Both the position numbers and the translations under genes were made by a program. Below are positions 40,022 to 50,841 of a stretch of DNA of 64,000 bases, piece after piece. The DNA lies in NCBI GenBank assembly GCA_003550325.1, contig QKWP01000665.1, positions 57,353 through 121,352 of the forward strand, read 5' to 3'. Position 1 is the first letter of the stretch; every line of letters begins with the position of its first letter. This stretch comes from Gigaspora rosea (taxonomy: Eukaryota > Glomeromycota > Glomeromycetes > Diversisporales > Gigasporaceae). Below the pieces are notes generated by a model. That model saw only the letters and a program-made list of their open reading frames with translations. It was not told where the DNA came from and did not search any database.

Positions 40022-41140
40022 AAATGACTGGTCATTACGGTCATTTAAATTCCGGGTCATTTGAAAATGACTCGTGACCAAATAAATGACTCTGGTCATT
40101 TGGAAATGACCTGGTCATTTGGGAACGGCCCAAGTCATTTGCAATCAGTGAGTCATTTAATGTTGTGTATGATCGGATGCTGCGCCTAGAGACCCGACCC
40201 AGTCAGATAATAGTGTTCCAAGTCATGACCCGGGTCAACGGGTCATATAGAGGCTTACAAATATTTATGAATATTATGATTTAATTTTATATATTTTACA
40301 ACACTTAGTGAATATAAAAACATTTTATAATCTAGGTCTGAAATAAGTTATTCGAGTTATGATATTTACTATTTAATTTATTTAATTTCACTTATAGAAC
40401 TTAGTGGGCAAAACCTTACTTCTTTGAAAATTTGCTGGTATAAAAAAACATTTATTAATCTAAGATCTAAATAAGTTATTCGCAAACATTTGTCATAATA
40501 ATCCACGAATATAAAGGATGTTTATTAATCAAAGTATTGAAAATAAGTTTGACTGTTTAATTCACCATATTTGCATTTTTTTTTTGAGTCCCGTATTATA
40601 ATACAGTAGTCACTTCGACTTCATTACATTTCATGGAGCTCAATTAATTATTCACCGTATTTCCCTTTTATAGATAAATAAATTTCATAAAATATGACGA
40701 ATATACTAAGTATTTAAAATCATCTATTCATGAATATTGCTTTTAATTTCAATCGGTAAGTATTCATTAACCTAAACGTTTAAAATAAGCTATTCATAAG
40801 ATATACTATTTAATCACGTAAATGTTGTAAATACAGTATAAAGAATTTTTATTAATTTAAGGTAATTCATGACTATTTAAATATTTATTTTATTTGCATC
40901 CGGTTAGTTGGGAGCATAAAAATTATTTGCATTTACATATATTAATACGACTAAATACCCTGGTTAATTATATACAACACCCATGTTTGATTTAAATAGC
41001 TGATTAAGAAATTGTGACCAACTAAATTACTATAACTCTAGTTTTTAATATAAAATTTTGAAATGACCTAATAGGTTCATTTCACCTTTTGAAATGACCA
41101 TTTGAGTCACGAGGTCATTTCAGGTCATTTACCATCCCTG
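40022..41140. mobile_element. hAT-like element fragment built on GGTCATTT words
   Basis: The right end is ATTTACCATCCCTG (inverse CAGGGATGG, a hAT terminus). GGTCATTT / AAATGACC words crowd both ends. The left terminus and a duplication cannot be seen, so the element is truncated or rearranged on that side. It breaks the homology between units A and B. No coding. Confidence 0.55.
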
Positions 41141-43136
41141 CCTGGTTCTGAATCGGGACGATCCCAATCATAGGGCACAACATATCAGATATATATATAT
41201 GTGGACATTAGACATTAACACATGGACAGAGTCAGATCTTTAGTAGCTAAATAGACTAGTAATATTATGATCAACAGAACTTGATTAAAATATGAAAAAA
41301 AAATTTTACCGAATTTAGTTGGTTATCGCTTGTGATTATTTTAGAATTCGAGGACTCTAACAGCCAGTTCAAAATCAATGTCCATATCTATTGGCATAAT
41401 CAGTAACATTGACTGTATATAAGTTTCAATGCTAAAACCAGTCAATCAAAAAAAAAAAGAGAGGCTTAATTTATATTTTATTTAATAAAAAAAAATGATT
41501 TTAAAAAAAATCTCCATTTAATGAACTTACAATTATTTAATAAACTTTTTTGTATATAGTTGACGAACTTCTCTATACCGAAATTCAAAAATATCAAAGT
41601 TTATAATACAGTGCCGACAACCTAGTCCAAACAAATAAACATTTGTAATGGAATTTTTATATATACAGTACGACCAAATTTGAAAGCTTAATATGGTAGC
41701 CATATTTGTAAAGTGGCCAATTTTAGCTGAATTTGGTATATAAAGTGGCTAAATTTGCTTATTTAATAATATATTTAAAGCGGTCAAATTGCTTGTTTAA
41801 TTATAAAATTATTTTGTCTTTAAATCTTACTACTTTATTAAAAATAATTCTAAAAAGGATTTAGAATAGTGTTAATGTTCTATGAAAAAAATTTTGTTTA
41901 TTGTCTTTTACTGTATGAACAAGGATTTGTATTTTGAATAGACTATGTTGCCTGCGCTGTATAAACTTTAAAGATTAAATTATTTTCAATTTACATATTA
42001 ACTTATTTTCAAATTTTACAATTAAACAAATCACAAAAAAAAAAAGCACAATTCAAATATGTATTTTTACCAAAAATAAATATTTATTAAGTTTAAAGTG
42101 ATGATTACCGGTATACAGTATATAAAATTTATGTAAAAACAGATAGCCAAATTGGATTACCTTAGTAACAAAATAAGTTTGGAATAACTAATATTAAAAT
42201 TTCAATTTAGGCCATACAAAGAACATAAAATTTGAAAAATGATCTAGTAATCTGGCTTTTAATTTTATTTTCAAAAAAATTTATATATAAAAAAAACATA
42301 TAAAATTTTTTCTTTGAATATCTATTTTAGAGAATTTTTTGGGATCCAATGTTAATCACGAAAATAATAAATAGTGGTTTAGCATCCCCGCATTAAATTT
42401 TTTTATTAATAAATTTATAGTTTTTTTTGTCTTTCTAACGACCATTAATCAAGTGATTTGTGCAGTCATTACGAAGTTATTGCCACATGAAGTTGTCCAA
42501 AGACTTTTTTTAACACATTGTATTTGCAGATTTCTGAATAGTATTGTACAGTTACGTTTTTAACAATCATTCTCTAAAAATCGAAACTTGTACAAAATGA
42601 AATTTTTTTTCAGTCCAGTTGTGATAAAATCAATCGTCATTAATAAATTTCTTAATCAATAACTACACGAACTAAAACTTTTCTTTAGGGCCTAATCCGA
42701 ATCGGATAATATTTCTTCAAAAGTTATAAGTGTGCGAGAAGTTTTACAAACACAATTAGTCATGAATAGGTAATATATTGCTACAAATATAAAAAAATAA
42801 GTTGCTTCGTAGAAGTAATTGTCATCCCAAAATCACGTTTTGCAATAATTAATGTAGCTAGAATAAATATATACATAAATAGCATTGCGCAACATAGTAT
42901 CTATTTCTATTACATATTTTACAGTTTTTTTTTTTCTGGGTTTTCAGAATTATGAAAAAGACTGTTCTCAATTAACAAAATGACCACGGATGTAATTTGA
43001 ATAACTTGACTGGTGAACCCATCCGGGTTCTACTCGAGTAGTATCATTATTTCTATCTTATTTAAGATTTATCAGTTATGTAATATAAGATAATTCAATT
43101 GGTCCTTAATTATATTGGTTGTGTTAGACACTGGTT

Positions 43137-43928
43137 TAGGGTGGGGGGCATAAGGGCACAGGCATGCCCCTATGGGCATGCCCCCCTGGGCATGCCTATG
43201 GGCATGAATTTTTTTATATGCCTATATGGGCATATATCAGATATGTATATATATAAATAAATTTTTAAATATATATAAATATATAAGAAATAATCTAATC
43301 TTTATTATTAATTTTTTTATATTAAATATGATTTCAATATATTGATTATTTTTTAAATAAAGTTATTTTTATTTGGTTTAGTTTTTTTAAAATAATGTTA
43401 ATTTTTTATTTGTTTTAATTTTTTATAATTATTATTAAAAAATTATTTATAATATAAAATAAGAAAATATTATTTTAGCACTAAGTATTATTCTATATAA
43501 AATAAATAAATTTGGTATAACAAGTAAATAAAACCAACTTTTATCAAAACAAAAATTAAAATTTTTTAATAGTAGGATAAGAGTAATAATAAAAGATTAG
43601 AATTAAATAATATTTATAGTAAAATATAACAAAAAAATTTGTTTATTAAAGCCCAAAAAAATAATTTTTTAAATAAATTTTAATATAACTAATTTTTATT
43701 TTTGTTATACAAACTAATCTGCATGTTATCTAATCTTAGCTTTTAATTGGTTAAAAATGCTTTAGTACTATATATTATAGTACTATAAATTAAATAATTT
43801 AAAAATTTTTGGTTTTTTTAAAAAAATAAATATTTTTGAATATGCCCATGGGCATGCCTAGGCATGCCTCAAGCTCTGTTTTATGCCCATATTGGGCATG
43901 GCAAAATTTGTTCATGCCCCCCACCCTA
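43137..43928. mobile_element. hAT-type element, 792 bp, TSD CACTGGTT
   Basis: It starts TAGGGTGGGGGGCAT and ends ATGCCCCCCACCCTA, perfectly inverted. The exact 8-bp duplication CACTGGTT flanks it (43129-43136, 43929-43936). GGCATGCC palindromes sit near both ends, and the AT-rich centre has no coding. Unit A at about 38337 has no insert. Confidence 0.9.
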
Positions 43929-44040
43929 CACTGGTTAGACGCATTGTTATTATAAATCGAAATGCTAATATTATTATTTTTGTATTATTATTTTTATTTT
44001 TTATTTATTTTTTTTTGAGATCAACCTCCCGTGACATGTG

Positions 44041-44940
44041 TAGGGATGTAATTATACGGTATAATATATTTTTGGTATAAACCGGTTATTATATGGTATA
44101 ATAACGGTATAATAACGGTATAATAACACGTGAATTAAAATCAGAATTTATTCATATAATATTATTAGATTTTACATTTCATTGGCTGTCAAATCTATTA
44201 CATTCATTTCTCAAAAAATTCATCATTATCACTGTTATCACAATTAGTTTTCTTAAAATTTGTTTCTTGATCAGTTTTGGTATCTTATTTACTACATATT
44301 AACTTCTATAAGAGATCATATGGTTCTTTAAATTATTAGCAGTTAGTATTATTAATTAATATAATTAAATTTTATTGGTTAATTTATATTATACCAATAT
44401 TATACCAAAAATTGATGGTATAATAACGGTTATTATACGGTATATTAACCAATGTTATTATATCGTATAATATTTTTTACATCCCTAGCAGGGACGATGA
44501 TTTTCTGCATTTCACAGAATACTGCAGAAATCACGGAATTAGGTTGTAAACATGGAATGTATTAAGAATAGCACGGAATTGCCGCAGAAAGTAGGGATTT
44601 ATAAATTATTTGTTTTTTTTTATAAGTACAAGGTTCTAAAAATATAACTTCCGAAAAGTTTCGAAAAGTTCTGAAAAGCTCTGATGTAGAAAATAAATAA
44701 ACCTGAAATACGAGCGTGGTCGGACGAAAATTTTTTTTGCCTAATATCCGAAATAATCCGACAAATTGATTGCAGAATATTCAAGATTTCTATATAACCA
44801 ATACAGAATTTATAAATAACCAACACAGAATTCACGCAGAAATTATGAATTTTAATACACGGAATTTTTGCAGAATTTGTTTTTGTCATGGACGGAATCG
44901 GTAAGTTTTCACTGCAGAAAATCATCGTCCCTGATCCCTA
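44041..44940. mobile_element. hAT-type element (TAGGGATG), TSD GACATGTG, carrying a nested element
   Basis: It runs from TAGGGATGTAATTATACGG to TTTTTTACATCCCTA, interrupted near its right end by 44489-44933. GACATGTG lies at 44033-44040 and again at 44941-44948. Unit A gives the paralogous empty site at about 38630-38660 (CCCGTGACATGTGCTATC once). The interior is full of GGTATAATAACG words. Net length without the nested insert is about 447 bp. Confidence 0.9.
44489..44933. mobile_element. hAT-type MITE, 445 bp, TSD ATCCCTAG, nested
   Basis: The ends CAGGGACGATGATTTTCTGC and the inverse ...AAAATCATCGTCCCTG are nearly the same as those of the autonomous element at 14242-16979. The exact duplication ATCCCTAG (44481-44488, 44934-44941) is made of the last seven bases of the host element and the first base after it. 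The interior resembles the autonomous ends (CACGGAATT, CTGCAGAA words), so it is likely a deletion derivative mobilised by that family. Confidence 0.9.
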
Positions 44941-45535
44941 GACATGTGCTATCAAATCAGATGTGCGGATTTGCATACACATTACGTAATTTGATTCTTC
45001 CACGTTAAAAAACGCGACATTTTGTATTGTTTTTTTAATATCTTTTTTCTCTTACTCTTTTTTTTTCTTATACCGTAATTTTTTTTTTCACAAGAAAATC
45101 AAGGCTGCCTCTCGAAGTTGACACAAGGAAATATAAGACAACACGAAGTTTGATGTTGAAGCCCACCAAGAAAATTCACAATAAAAATGCCTCTCCTACG
45201 ATATAAGAAGTCTTTAACAAGAAAAAAAGACGTTTAAGAGGTTAGTATTTTTTCATTTGAAGTTTGTAGTAGGTAGTTAATAAGGGAACTGGAAGCTCGT
45301 CAGGCCACAGGAGGCGAACAGCCTACTATGAACGTCCTTCCTTTGTAAATTGTCCATAAGCTTCCTGTGGGGGAATACGCTGAGCCATTGGGAATAAGGT
45401 TGCACCCCGTCTTCAGCAACAACAACAACAACTACCACAACCACAACAACAACAACAAGAAGAAAAGAAGATTACAAACCAGGCGGGGGCATGCTGAATC
45501 TTATGTCTGCAATGAGATCAAGTAGGGATCTGCTG

Positions 45536-46054
45536 TAAGGATAGGAATCATATAGTCATTAGTTGATTAGTCGATGATTAGTCGACTAATCGACTAAATT
45601 TTTTTATAGTCAGTCGATCGATTAATCGATTAGTCGATTAATCGATTAGTGATTAATTGACTAGTCGATTAGTCGATTAGTCGATTAGTCAATTAGTCGA
45701 TTAGTCGACTAATCGACTAGTCAATTAGTTGACTAATCGACTAGTCGATTAGTTAATTAATCAATTAGTCGATTAGTCAATTAGTCGATTAGTCAATTAA
45801 TCTATTTTTTTTGTAGATTTATTGACTAGCGAATTAATCAACTAATTGATTAATCGACTAATCAACTAATCGACTAGTCGATTAGTTGATTAATCGACTA
45901 ATCGACTAACCAACTAGTCGATTAGTTGACTATTTGATTAGTCGACTAATCGATTAGTCGATTAATCGATTAGTCGATTTTTAGTCAGTCGACGACTAAC
46001 AGTTTTAGTCAACTGACTAATCGACTAAAAATTTTTAACCGATTCCTATCCTTA
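45536..46054. mobile_element. hAT-type MITE with TCGATTAG satellite core, 519 bp, TSD ATCTGCTG
   Basis: Termini TAAGGATAGGAATC and GATTCCTATCCTTA are inverted. The exact ATCTGCTG duplication flanks them (45528-45535, 46055-46062). Unit A carries the paralogous empty site at about 39217 (GGGATCTGCTGGTTCC). The interior is almost wholly made of degenerate TCGATTAG / CGACTAAT words in both orientations. Confidence 0.9.
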
Positions 46055-46945
46055 ATCTGCTGGTTCCGTGAAGAAGGAATTTAGCTACGTTTACGTGCCC
46101 TCTTTGAAAGTTCTTGATCTTTTGCTCAAGAAAAAAAATCTTTCATATACAGTATTATTATAGGAATCTATGCAAATACGAAGAAGAAAAATCAAGTTCG
46201 GCTAAAAGAAATACACCAAAAAATCGGGTAGCAGAATTTCTACGAAGTAAAGAAGTAAATTGTACCGTATTAACAAATAATATACCGGTAATTATATTGT
46301 AACTTGTGAAATTTTTTTTAATTTTTTGTAATAAAATTAGTATATTTTTCGAAGAGATGCTTTCATAGAAAATTTTGTTTATTAAAAATGTCCTTTTCTT
46401 GTTTTCAATATAAAATTAAATAGATTTTTTTTTTTTTAAACAAATCGATCTTTACCCTTAAGTAGTCCGAAAAGAGAAATTATGTATTCTAAAATTTATG
46501 TAATTTGGATAAAAGTTTATATTATACATTATAATTTCATGTAATTTTCGAAATATTATAATTTCAAATTAAAATAATTCAAAAAAATAAATAAATAAAT
46601 AAAAATCAAAAAATGAAAAAAATGTCCAGTTTACTTGATATTCGAAGTTTGGGTTTTACGTTTTTTTAAGGTTAAGGATTTTAAGGTTAGAATTGATAAT
46701 TAGAGTATATGTGGATTTTAACGGGGTTTATTTCAAATAGAGACCCGAATTTCGTGAAATTTATAGATCAAAAATAAACTTAATAAAATTACTGATTTCT
46801 AATTTTTTAAAAGAAAATTACTACATACTATATATATAGTACTGTACAGTATTAGTCAAAAATCAAAATTTTCCAAATGTGTAATAATAGATTAGAGTAT
46901 ACTGTATATTGATACTTTTTATATTGTATTAAAAAGCCTAATTTG

Positions 46946-48025
46946 TAGAAAACCAATACACTTGATCCTCAAACCCTAAATTTCGTAACTAAAAATTTAT
47001 CAAATTTGACAAATGCACCATAATATATCTATAAAAACTGGCTAGTTAAACTGATAATTTGTTTTAGCCAATTTTTTTATCATCAGCCAGGATTATCACC
47101 TCTGAATTAATTTGTTTTTTAAATATTTCGGAACACGAAGTTTGAAGAATTAATTTAACCAAATACGAATCATAATTTTTTCGTCACTAAAAGCCTTCAG
47201 TTGAATTTATTTTCAAACTATGCATATACAAGGCCCGGGTCTGTTACATCCCACCAATTTTTAAACCACATAGTAGATCCCGGATCAAGTACACGCCCAG
47301 AGGTTATATCGGGAAAAGAAAAAATTTAAAGCGCATATACTCTTTGTACTTATAATAGGCAGTCTAGCTATTTGAAAAAAATTGCACTTAATCAATAAAG
47401 ATTTCGTGGTTCCTAATTCATGGTGAGTCCACTATTTCAGGGGATCTTATATATGCGCATTTATGCTATTGGGCGCTATTTTGTGTTGATACGGTAAGTA
47501 GAGATTCGGTAGATTTTTTTTTTTAGTTTGAATCAGAAAACCAAGAACTTATAAAATAAATTATAACATTTTTAATTTTCATTTAATGATTTACTATAAT
47601 CAATTACAGGTTTTCATTTGTAACACTCATCAAATTTTGTGTAAGATCTGTTCAATTTTATTTACCAGTTAACGTTATTAAAATAAAAAAACATACGTCT
47701 TCACTCTTTCGACTCGAACTAAATTAAGAATTAATAAAATGAAACTAATGAAATTTTCATGAAATTCTGTAGAAGAAATAATTATACAGTATATCCTATA
47801 TTTTATTGTAAATTGGTACAGTATTGAAGATTTCTATTAGTTAAAAGTTATTGCATTATATATATAACGATTTAACATTAATAGGATTTAGAATTGATCA
47901 TCACCCGGAAAAATCTCGATACAAGTAGATGCATTAAATTAAAATCAAGTTAGAAACTTGTAAAAGGTCAAATTTTTGTAGGATATTAATTTATTGTAAA
48001 AGTCATCATTCAAAAAGAAAAAAAA
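46946..48025. other. intergenic region upstream of the L2HGDH-like gene
   Basis: No gene or mobile-element border could be supported. Confidence 0.5.
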
Positions 48026-49587
48026 ATGATAGTTCTCCCACGTTCAAATATTTTATCATTTAAAATACGGTTTTTTTCACGTTCAGTACCTTACTTCTTT
48101 TCAAAGAATAATTGTATTTCACTGTATTCTTCCTTATCTACTAAGAAGTCTAATTCTCATTTTGATTCAAGTGTTAGTCTTTCCCAACCTCTTGATGTTT
48201 CAGTAGATTATTTAATCATTGGTGGTGGTGTTGTTGGGTTGGCCATCGCAGAACGATTATCGAAAAGAAAAGGAAAATCTACTCTATTAATTGAAAAGAA
48301 TTTTAAGGTTAATGAGGAAACAAGGTAATATAACTAAACATTTAGTTATTTATTTTCATTTAATTTTAAAATATATATATATATATATATTTTTCTACAT
48401 ATGTAGCTCACGAAATAGTGAAGTGATTCATGCTGGCCTTTATTACCCAAATAATAGCCTAAAAACTCATTTGTGCATCCGTGGAAAGCGACTTTTATAT
48501 TCACTTCTCTTTTCCAACTATTCTGGCCAAATAAATTACAATGATTCCCCAACTGATGATTCTTTCATAATAGATTCTTTATTAGTATCAAACTCTTTTG
48601 AAAAATCAAAATCTTTAACAATTCCATATTATAGGACAGGTAAATGGGTAGTCGCTCAAACTGATGATGAATCCAATTATCTAACAGCTCTCCAAGAGAA
48701 ATCCACAAAAATAGGTGTTCCAACTTATTTTTTATCTGAGAAACTCCAAAAATCTCAAGAACCTCATGTAAATGCTATACGTGTTTTAGTCTCTCCAACT
48801 ACTGGAATCTTTGATTCTCATGCTTTTATTAATTGGTTAGAATGGAAAATTCAAGATAATGATGGTAATATTGCTGTTAATTCTAAAGTCACCAATATAA
48901 TTCCTGGTAATGATGGTGATAATAGAGGATATATAATAGAAATTACATCTGCCTCTTCCACACCATCAAAGATAAAAATATTTGCAAAATCGGTGATAAA
49001 CTCTGCTGGATTATATTCTGATAAAATAGCGAATATGATTTTACCTCCTTCACATCATTATAAACTTTATCATGTTAAAGGACATTATTATGGATATCGT
49101 GGTAGTGATCTAAAAGTTAATCATTTAATCTATCCTGTACCCCCAAAAAATTTGGCAAATTTGGGAATACATTTGATTTTAGATTTAAATGGTAGAATAA
49201 GATTTGGTCCTGATGTATTATATATTCAAAGACCAGATGATTATGAAATAAATGTTGATGATGAGAGTAGAAAAGATGCGTTTTTTAACGCTGTAAAAAC
49301 TTATATACCAACAATTAAAAAAGATAAACTTTATGCTGATTATACCGGGATTAGGTAATGAACTTTTTGTTCCAGTTTGTTAATTTTATAAATTTTATTT
49401 ATTTATTTATTCAAAAAATAGACCAAAATTATCAGGACCAGGTGAGCCATTCAAAGATTTTGTGATAAAAGAAGAAATTGATTGTGGATTTGATGGATTT
49501 GTAAACCTGGTTGGAATTGAGAGCCCAGGTCTAACTTCTTCCTTAGCTATTGGAGAAATGGTTGATAACATTTTAAAAGATAGATAA
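48026..49587 (+). CDS. L2HGDH: L-2-hydroxyglutarate dehydrogenase-like FAD oxidoreductase
   Basis: It probably oxidises L-2-hydroxyglutarate to 2-oxoglutarate in mitochondria, using FAD. Three exons: 48026-48324, 48407-49354, 49422-49587; 1413 nt, 470 residues (human enzyme 463). The N-terminus is basic and Ser/Phe-rich, as in a mitochondrial targeting peptide. The dinucleotide-binding motif [10 protein letters not shown] is at about 67-76, followed by [11 protein letters not shown], which is diagnostic for the family. The C-terminus has Y-T-G-I-R-P-K-L and [14 protein letters not shown]. Introns are about 70-80 nt. The gene converges on the G-gamma gene 240 bp downstream. Confidence 0.9.
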
Positions 49588-49714
49588 AAAACAATCCATA
49601 CAGTAATAGGAAAAAAAAAAGGAATTCTCTTTTTTAAATTTATTGTAAAGTGTAATTAAAGATGTAAAATGTGAAATACAAAAGATATGTGTAATTAATA
49701 TATTAGGTATTTAT

Positions 49715-49751
<37 letters not shown>

Positions 49752-49827
49752 AAATTGTAATTATCAAAGCTTTCATTACTCCTCCACTATTTTTCACCCA
49801 TATTATTATATATATATTTTTTTTTCG

Positions 49828-50163
49828 TTATGCAATAATACACTCTCCACAACCTCTATTTTTCACTACAAACGGATCAGCAGGTCCAGCTGGACCCCAT
49901 ACTGATGGCACCAAGTAATCTTTTGTGGATTGGACATATTCGATAATCCTATTTAAGTTAGTTAAATAATTTAAGTTTACCAATAATTTTGTTGATTGTT
50001 TTTTTTTTTAAAAAAAAAAAAAAAGGTAGTTTAAATTAACGTACAATGAACTAGCATATGACACCTTTACGCGAGGTAAATCTAATTGTTGTCGAAGATT
50101 TTGATTATATTCAAGAATTCGTTGAAGTTTGTATTCTGTGTTATTTTTTGCTTGTGGCGGCAT
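49828..50163 (-). CDS. heterotrimeric G protein gamma subunit (Ste18-like)
   Basis: Two exons, 50045-50163 and 49828-49948, give 240 nt and 79 residues. The protein is all helical at first (Y-K-L-Q-R-I-L-E-Y-N-Q-N-L-R-Q-Q-L), then R-V-K-V-S-Y-A-S-S-L-I-I-E-Y-V, then D-Y-L-V-P-S-V-W-G-P, the usual order for fungal G-gamma. It ends C-G-E-C-I-I-A, a CAAX box (CIIA, predicted farnesylated) with a nearby Cys that could be palmitoylated. It would pair with G-beta at the plasma membrane. The donor GTACGT and acceptor AATAG are both good, and only this junction keeps frame. The gene lies head to head with the Rab escort protein gene (678 bp apart). Confidence 0.85.
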
Positions 50164-50841
50164 TTGTTTTTTTTTTTTTTAGAAAAGTAAAAAGATTATA
50201 GTTTATTGAAACGAAATGTTGAAGTTTTTTTTTTAATGTATTCACTAAAAAAAGTTTAGGGGAAATAAAAAAGATGCTAATGAGTGTTTATAGAAAGATC
50301 ATATATTTCTGTATTTCCCTTTTTCTATGGTTATAAATGGTTGTAATGGAAAGAAACCTAAATATATGATATTTGAAAGAAATGGTAAATAATTTGTTTG
50401 CAAATTAAAGCAAAAAGAGTCAATGCTCTTATAAACATTATTATTGTATATTCAAAAGCCGTTACATATTGATATAATGATCTAACTACTGCCATTTTAA
50501 TTATCCCATCGGCGATGATCGTTACAATTTTTTTTAATACAGACGTGGCAGGAGAAGCTTAACTGAACTTAGCTAATCAAAAATATAGTCTTCAGGCCAC
50601 TCTGTATGGTAAATAAAGAATGCGTACCTTTTTCTTAACGAGTTGAAGGAGGATCTCTACGAACGTTGGTCAACTTCAAAACGAATGAAGGTATCACAAT
50701 GTGAGACATGCGAGGCATGTGAAACTACGTGATGCTGTGAAACCTAGATTAAGTTGATGAATTCACTTACGTAGAAAAATTAATATCTGATATAGATCTA
50801 TTTTTCTATAAACACAGTTCGTGATAACGTAAGTTAGAAGA

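Larger units (their letters stand above)
39900..46945. repeat. 3.7-kb repeat, unit B, enlarged by transposon insertions
   Basis: This is the second tandem copy of the unit at 35731. It is 3.3 kb longer because of foreign DNA at about 40022-41140, 43137-43928, 44041-44940 (itself holding 44489-44933) and 45536-46054. Removing these restores colinearity with unit A. 46860-46945 also matches the inverted copy at 23475. Confidence 0.85.
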
